NCBI GenBank assembly: GCA_947495685.1
Contig: CANLZY010000015.1
Span: forward strand, 62,001 to 126,000
Direction: 5' to 3'
Source: an uncultured Tropicimonas sp.
GTDB lineage: Bacteria; Pseudomonadota; Alphaproteobacteria; Rhodobacterales; Rhodobacteraceae
Length of the DNA: 64,000 nucleotides
A model generated the notes under the pieces. It saw only the letters and a program-made list of their open reading frames with translations. It had not been told where the DNA came from and ran no database searches. A program made the translations under genes and the position numbers. Shown one piece after another: positions 46,735 to 56,231 of this stretch. Position 1 is the first letter of the stretch. Each line of letters starts with the position of its first letter.

Positions 46735-47970
46735 ATGTTTCCGACCCGTCTTGCCGCCTTGGGGCTCTGTCTGCTGGCGGGGCTGATGCTGCAGGCCGCG
46801 CCCGCAGTTGCCGACCCGTCGGCCCGCCTGATCCATTTCACCGAAGACGGAAAGGGGAGCGGAACGCCGCTGTTACCCGGGTTCGAGATGCACTCGATCT
46901 GGTCGGCGATGGGGCAGGCGGACACCGGGCAGATCTATATTGCGGTCAGCAACCACTCCAGCGAGGACGGCAATGTCGCCATCTTCCGGCTCGATCCAGC
47001 GACCGACCGCATCGTGCTGGTGGACGATCTGCGCTCCGTGTCGGAACGGGCCGGAAACTGGCAGCCCGGAGAACGCCAGTACAAGGTGCACACCTTCCTG
47101 CGCCAGCACGCCGACGGGTTGATGTATTTCGCCACCATGCCGGCGGATGACCCGCGACAGGACCGGGGCGCGCACCTGTACGCGCTGGATCCGAAAACCG
47201 ACACGATCACCGATGTCAGCGCCTCGATCCCGCGAACAGTGACCCGGGATCTGAACGAGGTTGAACGGTCCGACGCCCTTGGCGGTGTTCTGTTCGGGGG
47301 GCGGGGCGTGAAGGGGCTGGGCCTCAACCCTGCCGTGCCCGGGGTGCTGTATTTCATGACTTTCGATGGCGGTCTTCTCTATCGCTACACGATGGAAGAC
47401 GGCCGGTTCGAACAGATCGGTCAATCGCGATCCGTCGCCTATGTGTTCCACGTCGATGCGCAGGGCGATGTCTACTACCTTGGCGGCGACAACCCGGCAA
47501 AATCTAGCCTGCTGCGCTATGATGCGGCCAGCGGCAAGACGACCGTGCTGGCGGATGGATTCGAGCCCAACGAAGAAATCGGGATGATCGTGCCGACGGC
47601 CAACCCCGATATCGTCATGATCCTGCTGGCGGGATCGAAAAAGGTCTTTCCACTGCACACCCGTACGGAAAAGGTGCTGCGCGGCGGGGCATCCTGCGGC
47701 GTGAACTACTGGCGGCTGTTCAACATGACCGGATCGCCGGATGGCAAACACCTGTATTTCGTCTCCAACAACAACCCCCACAGCCTGATCTGGCGAGTGC
47801 CGATGAACGGCGGGCGCTGCGAACAGGTGCTGGATGTGCGAAACCTTCTGGGCACACGCAACCTGGCCTTCGGCGCAGCGGACACCTGGGCGGGGGCGTC
47901 GTTCTATACGCCGGTCTGGACGCACGAGGGGCCTGGCGACCTTGCCATCCTGAAGGTCACGGTGGAGTAG
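46735..47970 (+). CDS. Secreted protein of unknown function, beta-propeller-like
   Basis: A 411-residue exported protein with a clear signal peptide (LGLCLLAGLMLQAAPAVADP). The mature part reads as repeating beta blades of about 45-50 residues: GQIYIAVSNHSSEDGNVAIF, RLDPATDRIVLVDDL, then GAHLYALDPKTDTITDV, GDVYYLGGDNPAKSSLLRYD and KHLYFVSNNNPHSLIWRV. This suggests a six- or seven-bladed propeller. Three Cys near the end, one in GGASCGVNYW. No enzymatic motif recognised. Start has AAGGG about ten bases upstream. It stands between olsB and the ABC-F gene with no obvious partner. Confidence 0.7.
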   Translation: MFPTRLAALGLCLLAGLMLQAAPAVADPSARLIHFTEDGKGSGTPLLPGFEMHSIWSAMGQADTGQIYIAVSNHSSEDGNVAIFRLDPATDRIVLVDDLRSVSERAGNWQPGERQYKVHTFLRQHADGLMYFATMPADDPRQDRGAHLYALDPKTDTITDVSASIPRTVTRDLNEVERSDALGGVLFGGRGVKGLGLNPAVPGVLYFMTFDGGLLYRYTMEDGRFEQIGQSRSVAYVFHVDAQGDVYYLGGDNPAKSSLLRYDAASGKTTVLADGFEPNEEIGMIVPTANPDIVMILLAGSKKVFPLHTRTEKVLRGGASCGVNYWRLFNMTGSPDGKHLYFVSNNNPHSLIWRVPMNGGRCEQVLDVRNLLGTRNLAFGAADTWAGASFYTPVWTHEGPGDLAILKVTVE

Positions 47971-48150
47971 GGCCGTCGAGACCGTCGTGGTTGCAGGATT
48001 GGCCGGTCTCTCCTTGACGCAATGCAAGAGTCATCGCTCTCGGGCGACCTTCCAGTGCGTCGCGTGATCGCGATGAAATGACCGTGCGACGGGTGAGGCC
48101 CGCCGCGCGGGGTGTTTGACACTGCTGCGTGCGCAGCATACCTCGCACCC

Positions 48151-49974
48151 ATGGCACGCGCACCCCTTCTCCAGCTTTCAAACATCTCGCTGACCTTCGG
48201 CGGAGATCCCGTTTTTTCAAACCTTGGTCTGGTGATCCAGCAGGGCGACCGTGTCGCGCTGGTGGGGCGCAACGGCTCGGGCAAGTCCACCCTGATGAAG
48301 GTGATGGCCGGTCTGATGGAGCCGGATGCCGGTGAACGCATAGTCCCGCCGGGGCAGCACGTCGGCTACATGGAGCAGGACCCGACGATGGATGGCTTTG
48401 CCACCCTGGGCGAGTTTGCCACCAGTGGTCTGCCCGAAGGCGAGGGGTACCGGGTGGACGTGGCAGGCGAGGGGCTGAAGCTGGACCTGTCGCGCCCGGT
48501 TGCAACCGCATCGGGGGGCGAACGCCGCCGCGCCGCGCTGGCCAAACTGTTGGCCGAGGCGCCCGAGTTGATGTTGCTGGACGAACCGACCAACCACCTG
48601 GACATCCAGGCGATCCGCTGGCTCGAGGACCAGTTGGCCGAGACCCGCACGGCCTTTGTTCTGATTTCGCATGACCGGGCCTTCCTGAACCGCCTGACCC
48701 GCGCGACCCTGTGGCTGGACCGTGGTGCTGTGCGCCGGCAGGAGCACGGGTTTACCAGCTTCGAGGCCTGGCGCGACAAGATCTGGGCCGAAGAGGACGA
48801 CTCCCGCCACAAGCTGGATCGCAAGATCAAGGCCGAGGCCAAGTGGGCGGTCGAGGGTATCTCGGCGCGGCGGACCCGAAACCAGGGGCGGGTGCGCGCG
48901 TTGCAGGCGTTGCGGTCGGATCGTGCGTCCCAGGTGCGGCGTCAGGGCACCGCCGACCTTGGCATCGACTCGGGCCGGGCTTCTGGCAAGATCGTCGTGG
49001 AAGCGACTGATATTTCAAAGGGCTTTGGGGATACGGTGATCCTGAAAGACTTCTCTCTGCGAATCCAGCGCGGCGAGCGCGTTGCCTTTGTCGGGCCCAA
49101 CGGTGCGGGAAAGACGACCCTGTTGAAGATGCTGATCGGGCAGGAAGAGGCCGACAGCGGCAAGATCCGTCAGGGAACCAACCTGGATCTTGCGGTCTTT
49201 GACCAGGCCCGCGCCCAACTTGACCCGGAGGCGACCCTGTGGGAGAGCCTGACCGGCGACAAGGCGATGCGGATTGCCGGCAAGGGTGACCAGGTGATGG
49301 TGCGAGGTGTGCCGCGTAACGTTGTGGGATACCTCAAGGATTTCCTGTTCACCGAGGCGCAGGCGCGGGCGCCCGTGCGCTCCTTGTCGGGGGGCGAAAA
49401 GGCGCGGCTGCTTCTGGCACGCATCCTGGCCCAACCGGCCAACGTTCTGGTGCTGGACGAACCGACCAACGATCTGGACATCGAAACGCTCGACCTGCTG
49501 CAGGAACTGATCTCGGACTATGACGGCACCGTGCTGCTGGTCAGCCACGACCGTGATTTCCTCGACCGGATCGCGACGACCACGATTGCCATGGAAGGCG
49601 ACGGCCGGGCGGTGATCTATGCCGGCGGTTGGAGCGACTACCAGGCTCAGAGATCGGAGCCGTCGTCGCCGGAACGTCAAGCAAAATCAAGATCATCCGG
49701 GGCAAAGGCAAAGTCGGAACCGAAGGCGGCGCCTGCTGCTGCTGACGGCAAGCTGACCTTTACCGAGAAACACCGGCTCGACGCGCTGCCGGGCGAGATC
49801 GAACGTCTTGAAGCAGAGATTGCCAAGCTTGAACAGTTCCTCGCCGATCCGGAGCTGTTCAGCAAGTTTCCGGCCAAGTTCCAGAAGGCGACCGATGCGC
49901 TGGTTGAGCGGCATCAAGCCCTGTCGCGGGCAGAGGAAGAGTGGATGGATCTTGAAGAGAAGTCCGCCGGATAG
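48151..49974 (+). CDS. uup: ABC-F family ATPase, Uup-like
   Basis: A 607-residue soluble protein with two ABC domains: Walker A GRNGSGKST and GPNGAGKTT, signatures ASGGERRRAALAKLLA and LSGGEKARLLLARILA, Walker B LMLLDEPTNHLD and VLVLDEPTNDLD. A linker with RTRNQGRVRALQAL joins them, and the last 90 residues form a charged coiled coil (LPGEIERLEAEIAKLEQFLA), the DNA/ribosome-binding tail of Uup. It has no membrane part and likely acts on the ribosome. ATG 48151 preferred over 48112. Confidence 0.93.
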   Translation: MARAPLLQLSNISLTFGGDPVFSNLGLVIQQGDRVALVGRNGSGKSTLMKVMAGLMEPDAGERIVPPGQHVGYMEQDPTMDGFATLGEFATSGLPEGEGYRVDVAGEGLKLDLSRPVATASGGERRRAALAKLLAEAPELMLLDEPTNHLDIQAIRWLEDQLAETRTAFVLISHDRAFLNRLTRATLWLDRGAVRRQEHGFTSFEAWRDKIWAEEDDSRHKLDRKIKAEAKWAVEGISARRTRNQGRVRALQALRSDRASQVRRQGTADLGIDSGRASGKIVVEATDISKGFGDTVILKDFSLRIQRGERVAFVGPNGAGKTTLLKMLIGQEEADSGKIRQGTNLDLAVFDQARAQLDPEATLWESLTGDKAMRIAGKGDQVMVRGVPRNVVGYLKDFLFTEAQARAPVRSLSGGEKARLLLARILAQPANVLVLDEPTNDLDIETLDLLQELISDYDGTVLLVSHDRDFLDRIATTTIAMEGDGRAVIYAGGWSDYQAQRSEPSSPERQAKSRSSGAKAKSEPKAAPAAADGKLTFTEKHRLDALPGEIERLEAEIAKLEQFLADPELFSKFPAKFQKATDALVERHQALSRAEEEWMDLEEKSAG

Positions 49975-50069
49975 GCCGCGAACGGCCGGCCTGCCGGATC
50001 GCCTGTTCTGCGGCGGATCCTTGCCCGGCAATCGGAGCCGCTCGTTCAGGTGTGTTGCCGGTATCGCGG

Positions 50070-51140
50070 TCAGCCGACGCGCTGATCCGGGCGGCTGTAC
50101 TGACGTTCCAGCGCGATCAGTCGATCCTTGCGCCACAACCCGCCGCCATAGCCGGTCAGGGTGCCATCAGCCCCGATCACGCGATGACAGGGCACGACGA
50201 TGGCAATCCGGTTGGCCCCGTTGGCCCGAGCTACCGCGCGGGTTGCTGCTGGGTTGCCGATGGCGCGGGCAATGTCGCCATAGCTGCGGGTTTCGCCAGC
50301 CGGGATTTGCTGAAGCGCGGCCCAGACAGACCGCGAAAAGGTGCTCCCGCCAGTGGCGAGCGGCACCGAGAACGCCGGTTGGCGCCCGTCAAAGAACGCG
50401 CCGAGTTCGCGCTCCAGTTGCTCGGTTACAAGGGTTCGACCCAGGCCAAGCGAGCCGCGGGCGTCCTTGGACAGGCTGGCAAGTTCGGCCGGCAGGGCCT
50501 TGCGATCCATGAATTCCAACAGGTAGAGCGCCGTGTCGTCGCAGACTGCCAGCATCGGCCCGACCGGGGTTTCCAGCCAATCGGCTCGCAACAGCGCGTC
50601 GTCCCGCAAGGCTCCGGGGGCACATCCCAGCAATCGTGCAAAGGCCGCGCGAAAAGCACTGGGCGAGGCGAACCCGGCCTCCAGTTGCGCCTCGATCACC
50701 GAGCCACCCTCGGCAAGCGTGCCGAACCCTTCACGCAGCCGTCGTTGTCGGGCCATGTCCAGAAAGGTCGCACCGAACAGCCTCTTGAAGCTGCGGCGCA
50801 CCGTGGACGGGTCCAGCCCCATCGCAACGAGATCCGACTCGCGCCAGACGCGGGTCGGGTCTGCCTCCAGCGCGGCCAGCAGGGGGGCAACGGTGGGGTC
50901 TGACCCCGCCGTCCGTCCCAGTGGGGCGCACCGTTTGCAGGGGCGGAACCCGTCTTCGATGCAGGCTGCCGGGGTTTCGAAGAACCGGCAGTTCTGGCGC
51001 AACGGTTTTCGGGCCGGGCAGGACAGGCGGCAAAAGATGCCGGTGGACGTCACACCGACAAAGGCCTGCCCGTCATAGGACGGGTCGCGGGCGAGCAGTG
51101 CAGCATAGAGCGTGTCGGAATCGGGCAATTGGAACAGCAT
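50070..51140 (-). CDS. ada: Bifunctional DNA-repair methyltransferase/regulator Ada
   Basis: A 356-residue Ada: N-terminal Zn-Cys4 phosphotriester domain (GIFCRLSCPARKPLRQNC, then FRPCKRC), central AraC-type helix-turn-helix region (LDPSTVRRSFKRLFGATFLD), and C-terminal O6-methylguanine transferase with acceptor Cys in IAIVVPCHRVIGADGTLTGY. It repairs alkylated DNA and, once methylated, activates its regulon. Full length. An alkA-type gene lies at 62.5 kb in the same window. Confidence 0.95.
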   Translation of the reverse strand: MLFQLPDSDTLYAALLARDPSYDGQAFVGVTSTGIFCRLSCPARKPLRQNCRFFETPAACIEDGFRPCKRCAPLGRTAGSDPTVAPLLAALEADPTRVWRESDLVAMGLDPSTVRRSFKRLFGATFLDMARQRRLREGFGTLAEGGSVIEAQLEAGFASPSAFRAAFARLLGCAPGALRDDALLRADWLETPVGPMLAVCDDTALYLLEFMDRKALPAELASLSKDARGSLGLGRTLVTEQLERELGAFFDGRQPAFSVPLATGGSTFSRSVWAALQQIPAGETRSYGDIARAIGNPAATRAVARANGANRIAIVVPCHRVIGADGTLTGYGGGLWRKDRLIALERQYSRPDQRVG

Positions 51141-51190
51141 TCCCCGAGCCTAGACGATTCCGATCTGTACGTGCGCCGAAAAACGGGCAG

Positions 51191-52378
51191 TTATTGTCTG
51201 GCGTCTCCTCCACCCGTCCGGCAGGCAAAGTCGACAAGACGCGTCAACGCATCGCCAAAGGCGTCATCATCGACGGTCATGGCAACGCGGACGTGACCGG
51301 CGGCGGCGGTTCCAAAGCTTTCGCCCGGCATGACGGCGATCCCTTGATCCTCCAGCAAGGCCTCGGCAAATTCGATGCCGCTCAGGCCCGTCGGTCGGAT
51401 GTCCAGCATGAGGTACATGCTTGCGTCCGTGGGCAGCGATCGGACGCGGTCGGCGCCCGCCAGAGCGGCCTCCGCCAGGGCACGGCGGCGACGGAAGGGC
51501 GCAGAGATTTCCTGTTCAAGCGCAGGTCCCTGGCCGAGCGCCGAGAAGGCGGCCGACTGGATGTACCCGGGCACACCATAGGTCGTGTGGGTTGCCAGAT
51601 CTTCGACGTGGGATATCACCGCCTCCGGGCCAAGCAGCCAGCCGATGCGGCTGCCGGTCATCGCGTGGCTCTTGGACATCGAGCCGATTACCAGCGTGCG
51701 ATCGGCCATGTCGGGCAGCGCACGTGGCGACAGGTGATCGCCGGTCCAGACCTGGGTGTCATAGACCTCGTCCGAAATCAGCCACAGGTCACGGTTCTCG
51801 CAAACGGTCGCGATGGTTTCGAGCGTCGGCAGGTCATAGACCTGACCGGTGGGGTTGTTGGGCGTGTTGATCAGCAACGACCGGGCCCCCGGGGCGGCGG
51901 TCTCCAGCGCGGCGCGGTCGGGATGAAACCGGGCATCCGGCCGGGTGGCGACGGCATGCGGGGCGCCACCGGCCGCGCGGATGGTTCCGGGATAGGTTGC
52001 ATAGTACGGGTCGATGAACAATGCGGTTTCGCCAGGGTCCAGGACGGCCATGTGGGCGGCAAACAAGGCGGACTGTCCGCCGGGTGTGATCAGCACGTTT
52101 TCGGGTCGGGTGGGCACGCCCGTTCGTGCCTCTACCCGCTCGGCCACGCGGGCGCGCAGCCGGTCCAGGCCGGGCACCGGGGCATAGCCGGTCTGGCCCT
52201 CGCGGGCGGCGCGATCCATCGCATCCAGGATCGCGGGCGCCGTGCGAATGTCGTGTTCGCCGAGGGTCAGCATGGTCAATGGCAGGCCGGCATCCTGACG
52301 GGCCAGTGCCTTGCGATAGACGCCCCAGCCGTCGTCGCCGTGGGGCAGCAATGTGGTGATCCGGTCAGACAATCTCAT
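51191..52378 (-). CDS. Class I/II pyridoxal-phosphate aminotransferase
   Basis: A 395-residue fold-type I aminotransferase. Seen: LTPGGQ-like VLITPGGQSALFAAHM, substrate/PLP residues LLINTPNNPTGQVYDL, LISDEVYDTQVW with the PLP Asp, the Schiff-base Lys in GSMSKSHAMTGSRIGWLLGP and the C-terminal Arg in HVRVAMTVDDD. Related to aspartate aminotransferase/arginine:pyruvate transaminases; substrate undetermined. Start at 52378; the longer frame upstream overlaps the small lipoprotein gene on the other strand. Confidence 0.92.
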   Translation of the reverse strand: MRLSDRITTLLPHGDDGWGVYRKALARQDAGLPLTMLTLGEHDIRTAPAILDAMDRAAREGQTGYAPVPGLDRLRARVAERVEARTGVPTRPENVLITPGGQSALFAAHMAVLDPGETALFIDPYYATYPGTIRAAGGAPHAVATRPDARFHPDRAALETAAPGARSLLINTPNNPTGQVYDLPTLETIATVCENRDLWLISDEVYDTQVWTGDHLSPRALPDMADRTLVIGSMSKSHAMTGSRIGWLLGPEAVISHVEDLATHTTYGVPGYIQSAAFSALGQGPALEQEISAPFRRRRALAEAALAGADRVRSLPTDASMYLMLDIRPTGLSGIEFAEALLEDQGIAVMPGESFGTAAAGHVRVAMTVDDDAFGDALTRLVDFACRTGGGDARQ

Positions 52379-52458
52379 GCGGTGGAATGGGCATCGGAGC
52401 GGGTGATTTGTCAAACCGATTGCGTTACCCTGCCAGAATTTCGTGGAGGCAACTTGGT

Positions 52459-52869
52459 ATGGCCGTGAGACTGTTGGGTGTCGCGATGCTTCTTGTGGGG
52501 TTGCTTGCCTGCACGCCGATCGATCCCGACCTGGAGGCAACGCTGCGCTTGGGGCAGGTGCCGCGCGGCGAGACGTCGGGTGCCTCGGGTGGGGCTGGGG
52601 CGGTCGCCACCCCATCGCGGGTGAGGACGACCACGGCGTCACCCGCCTGGAATTCGCGCCAACGGGTTCCCAACTACCACCCGACAAAACTGACCAACAA
52701 TGCCTATGGGCCGGGTCGCAGCTCTGACATCTATGGCCGCGTGGTGTACCACTCTCCCGGTCTGCAGATCGAGGAAACCTATCCCGGTGCGGGTGATTTC
52801 ACCGATCAGTACGGTCGCTTGGTGACCTGTCAGGGGTCGGGGATGGGCACATTCTGCAAGGTGAAATGA
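52459..52869 (+). CDS. Small predicted lipoprotein, function unknown
   Basis: A 136-residue protein with signal peptide and lipobox VGLLAC, then a linker rich in Gly/Thr/Ser (RGETSGASGGAGAVATPS). The folded end has NNAYGPGRSSDIYGRVVYHS, GLQIEETYPGAGDFTDQYGR and two Cys (TCQGSGMGTFC). Starts behind GGAGG. Not recognised as a named family. Divergent from the aminotransferase with 80 bp between. Confidence 0.75.
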   Translation: MAVRLLGVAMLLVGLLACTPIDPDLEATLRLGQVPRGETSGASGGAGAVATPSRVRTTTASPAWNSRQRVPNYHPTKLTNNAYGPGRSSDIYGRVVYHSPGLQIEETYPGAGDFTDQYGRLVTCQGSGMGTFCKVK

Positions 52870-53018
52870 CCGGTCCTGGCGGTGCGATCCACCCGTTTGT
52901 CCAAGGACGCACCGTTTGACCTCAAAGCTGCGTCGCGTCTGCGTGCACGTGCACCCGTGTCGCCTTGTGGGGTCTTTCCCGACGTGATTGGGTGCAGGCG
53001 GTCTATCCGGAGTGTGAC

Positions 53019-53993
53019 ATGATCCGTTTCACGGCAGATGAACTCGACGCCGCCACCACACTGGTGCATCGGCTTGTTCCGCCCACGCCGCAGCATCACT
53101 GGCCCCTGTTGTCCGAAGCCACCGGCGCGGAGGTCTGGGTGAAGCACGAAAACCACGCCCCAACCGGTGCATTCAAGGTGCGCGGCGGGGTGACCTTTGT
53201 CGACTGGCTGCGCCGGACAGCGCCGGACAGCCCGGGAATCTGTACCGCAACCCGCGGCAACCACGGCCAGAGCCAGGCGCGGGCCGCCCGTGCCGCCGGA
53301 TTGCGGGCGCTGATCTACATGCCAAAGGGCAATTCGATCGAGAAGAACGCCGCGATGCGGGCGTTTGGCGGTGAACTGGTCGAACATGGAGCCGACTTCG
53401 ACATGGCCAAGGACGAGGCTCTGCGGGTGGCGGAGGCCGAGGGGCTGACCTTTGTGCCACCGTTTCATACCGAACTGGTGCGCGGCGTGGCGACCTATGC
53501 CTGGGAGATGTTCCGGGCTCATTCCGACCTCGACACGGTCTATGTGCCCATCGGCTGCGGATCGGGGATCTGTGGCACCATCCTTGCGCGCGATGCACTC
53601 GGGTTGGCGACCAGGGTGGTGGGCGTGGTGTCGACCGGGGCGGATTGCGTGCAGCGCTCGGTGGTGGCCGGGCAGTTGGTCGAGACCAACTCGGCGCGCA
53701 CCTTTGCCGACGGGATCGCCGTGCGCATTCCGGTGCGCGACGCCTACGAGATCTACGCGGCCGGGGCCGACCGGATCGTTGCCGTCAGCGACGACGACAT
53801 CGCCGCCGCCATGCGCCTGTACTATACTGCGACGCACAACATCGCCGAAGGGGCGGGCGCCGCGGCGCTGGCAGCCCTGATGCAGGAGCGCGAAGCGATG
53901 GCGGGCCGCAAGGTCGGGCTGGTCCTGTCGGGCGGCAATATCGATATTGGCCTGTACGGGCAGGTGCTGGAGGGGGAAACACCGGGAGCCTGA
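53019..53993 (+). CDS. Threonine/serine dehydratase-like PLP enzyme
   Basis: A 324-residue fold-type II PLP enzyme. PLP Lys is in VKHENHAPTGAFKVRGGVTF; Asn loop CTATRGNHGQSQARAARAAG; glycine-rich phosphate loop VYVPIGCGSGICGTILA; Ser motif LVLSGGNIDIGLYGQ. Length and motifs fit catabolic threonine dehydratase or serine/hydroxyaspartate ammonia-lyase (no regulatory ACT domain). It would convert threonine to 2-oxobutyrate. Exact substrate is uncertain. ATG 53019 chosen as the match to the family start. Confidence 0.88.
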   Translation: MIRFTADELDAATTLVHRLVPPTPQHHWPLLSEATGAEVWVKHENHAPTGAFKVRGGVTFVDWLRRTAPDSPGICTATRGNHGQSQARAARAAGLRALIYMPKGNSIEKNAAMRAFGGELVEHGADFDMAKDEALRVAEAEGLTFVPPFHTELVRGVATYAWEMFRAHSDLDTVYVPIGCGSGICGTILARDALGLATRVVGVVSTGADCVQRSVVAGQLVETNSARTFADGIAVRIPVRDAYEIYAAGADRIVAVSDDDIAAAMRLYYTATHNIAEGAGAAALAALMQEREAMAGRKVGLVLSGGNIDIGLYGQVLEGETPGA

Positions 53994-54473
53994 CCTCTGC
54001 GGTTGCCTGAAACCACCATTGCGGCCCGTGTTGTTGCAAAGGCTGGCTGGGGGGGCGCCCGGCTCGACGTTTGTCCCAGAGGGGTGCGTCCTGACGCGGT
54101 TCCGGTGATCGCGATTCCGATCTTCGGATTGGGAGGTGTCAGAAGGGCATTGAATTGACGGCCTTCGGCAAGTGCAAGCAGGACAGACTGCGGTTTGACG
54201 GGATTGTGTTGCTCTTCGCGATGGTCGTGATTGCTGCGAGCCAGTCAGGGCAAGGGGTCGACCCTCGAATGGGATTCCCTTGCGCCAAACGTTTGCCCTT
54301 CACGCCACGCCTGTGCGCATCGGCCTTGCCACAAGGGCGCATTGACATGCCAGGACCACAGGACTACGGCGACGTCGCCGATGTCAGCGGCCGCAGCTAG
54401 GCTGAGCGAACCCCACCGAAAACTCCGGTGCGCCAGCGGCCCGCAACACCCGACGCCACGCCAGAGGATCACC
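53994..54473. other. 480-bp gap before selD
   Basis: No gene recognised. I looked for a selenocysteine tRNA and a selenouridine synthase fragment and found neither. Some frames are open on the plus strand in continuity with selD but lack protein character. Confidence 0.45.
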
Positions 54474-55538
54474 ATGACGCTCCAGGACACTGCCCCCGAA
54501 CCCCGCCTGACCTCGCTGTCCCACGGGGGGGGCTGCGGTTGCAAGATCGCGCCCGCCGTGCTGTCGGAGATCCTGCGCCAGACCACACCGATGGCGCTGC
54601 CCGGAGAGTTGCTGGTGGGCACCGAGAACGCCGACGACGCGGCGGTCTACCGGCTTAACGACGATCAGGCGCTGGTCGCTACGACCGACTTCTTCATGCC
54701 CATCGTCGATGACCCGTTCGACTTTGGCCGGATCGCCGCGACCAACGCGATCAGCGATGTCTACGCCATGGGGGCCCGTCCGATCATGGCGCTGGCGCTG
54801 GTCGGGATGCCGATCGACGTGCTGTCCAAAGAGACCATCGGTCGGATTCTCGAAGGCGGTGCAACGGCGGCACGCGGGGCCGGGATACCGGTCGTCGGCG
54901 GGCATTCGATCGATTCCGTGGAGGTGATCTATGGCCTCGTCGCGCTTGGGCTCGTCCACCCCGACCTGATCAAGAAGAATTCCGGTGCGCGCTCCGGCGA
55001 CGTTCTGGTGCAGGGCAAGCCGCTTGGGGCGGGGGTGTTCTCGGCTGCGCTGAAAAAGGACGCGCTGGACAGCGATGGCTACGCGCGCATGATCGCCATG
55101 ACGACCCAGTTGAACACTCCCGGCCCGGACCTGGCCGAACTGCCCGGTGTGCACGCGCTGACAGATGTGACGGGTTTCGGGTTGGCGGGGCACATGTTGG
55201 AGATGATCCGCGGCGCAGGATGCGATGCGCGGTTGGATTGGTCCGCCGTGCCGTTCATGGACAATGTCCGCGCCTTGGCCGATCAGGGATTCATCACCGG
55301 TGCCTCGGGGCGAAACTGGATGAGCTATGGTGCCGATGTGTCTCTTCCGGAAGGGTTTTCCGAGGTCGACCGGGCTCTTTTGTCAGACCCGCAGACCAGC
55401 GGCGGCCTGTTGGTGTCCTGCGCACCCTCGGCACTGGATGACGTCCTGTCGGTGTTTCACCGGCACGGCTTTGACCATGCGACGGTTGTTGGCGAGATTC
55501 TGTCGTCCTCTGCCTGCCCCCGGATTACCCTGGCCTGA
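54474..55538 (+). CDS. selD: Selenide, water dikinase (selenophosphate synthetase)
   Basis: A 354-residue enzyme that makes selenophosphate from selenide and ATP. The active-site loop SHGGGCGCKIAP holds Cys in the position that is Sec in some homologues (no TGA). AIR-synthase-fold motifs follow: TDFFMPIVDDPFDFGRIAA, TNAISDVYAMGARPIMAL, and DVTGFGLAGHMLEM, then LLSDPQTSGGLLVSC. Starts behind CAGAGGA. It shows the genome can make selenophosphate, but no user genes (selA, selB, mnmH) are visible here. Confidence 0.95.
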   Translation: MTLQDTAPEPRLTSLSHGGGCGCKIAPAVLSEILRQTTPMALPGELLVGTENADDAAVYRLNDDQALVATTDFFMPIVDDPFDFGRIAATNAISDVYAMGARPIMALALVGMPIDVLSKETIGRILEGGATAARGAGIPVVGGHSIDSVEVIYGLVALGLVHPDLIKKNSGARSGDVLVQGKPLGAGVFSAALKKDALDSDGYARMIAMTTQLNTPGPDLAELPGVHALTDVTGFGLAGHMLEMIRGAGCDARLDWSAVPFMDNVRALADQGFITGASGRNWMSYGADVSLPEGFSEVDRALLSDPQTSGGLLVSCAPSALDDVLSVFHRHGFDHATVVGEILSSSACPRITLA

Positions 55539-55560
55539 CCTGGCCCCCGGCGCGCGCGGA

Positions 55561-55614
55561 CCCGCCGCAGGCGGGCCACCCCCAACCTCAGCCTCGACGC
55601 GCGCCTTGCGCGCG
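55561..55614. repeat. GC palindromes with three-base loops after selD
   Basis: CCCGCC-GCA-GGCGGG (55561-55575) and CGCGCGC-CTT-GCGCGCG (55598-55614), both perfect, lie between convergent selD and the yjbR-like gene. Same style as the clusters at 28.1 and 61.0 kb. Confidence 0.55.
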
Positions 55615-55673
55615 GTCCGGGTGTGGGCGGGAGCCTTGGCTGATAGAACAGTGACGCGGATTGACGGGCGCGC

Positions 55674-56015
55674 CTAGCTGCCCAGTGTCCCCTGGACCTT
55701 CCGGGGCAGCTTCGCGCGGATCAGACCATAAGACACCTCGATCCGGTGCCGAAGTTCATCGTCGCCCAGCGTTCCGAACGGCGCCAGAACCCAGGAACGG
55801 TGGAAATACGGCGCCTTTTCAAACGCTCCGGCGTCCCGCAGCATTTCGGCGGTTTCAACGTCCGGGCATTTCACGGACACGCCCCGGTTTTCCGATCCCA
55901 ATGCGGCAAAGATCTTTCCACCGACCTTCCAGATGTCATGCCCCGGCCCAAACGGCGCGCTGACCTCGGCGCCGGGCAAGGTTGCGCAGAACGCGTTGAT
56001 CTCATCTCTGTCCAT
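55674..56015 (-). CDS. MmcQ/YjbR-family protein
   Basis: A 113-residue small alpha/beta protein: MDRDEINAFCATLPGAEVSA, then HDIWKVGGKIFAALG, VSVKCPDVETAEML and APYFHRSWVLAPFGTL. These match the YjbR/CyaY-like double-wing fold. Family members are suggested to bind DNA but have no firm role. The start was taken at MDRDE. Convergent with selD. Confidence 0.88.
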   Translation of the reverse strand: MDRDEINAFCATLPGAEVSAPFGPGHDIWKVGGKIFAALGSENRGVSVKCPDVETAEMLRDAGAFEKAPYFHRSWVLAPFGTLGDDELRHRIEVSYGLIRAKLPRKVQGTLGS

Positions 56016-56231
56016 CCGATCAGCTTGCCCGCGCGACGGCATCGCGGCAAGCATTTTCGAAATGGCTTGGCGGCGGCGACCGGGCGCGCTAAGACACCTT
56101 CATGACCCGTTGCAGCATCATCATTTGCATCTGCATTACCGACTGACATCGTCAGGCGGGCCGGTTCCTTCATTCCCTTTCAAGACCGAAGTTGCTAGAC
56201 CCGCCGCGCTAGGCACGCGAGAGGATTTGGC

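Noticed and set aside
53994-54473. Selenocysteine tRNA or mnmH fragment before selD
   Set aside because: No long-armed tRNA fold with a TCA anticodon and no rhodanese-like motif could be drawn.
54531-54545. Selenocysteine codon in selD
   Set aside because: The active-site codon is TGC (Cys), not TGA.
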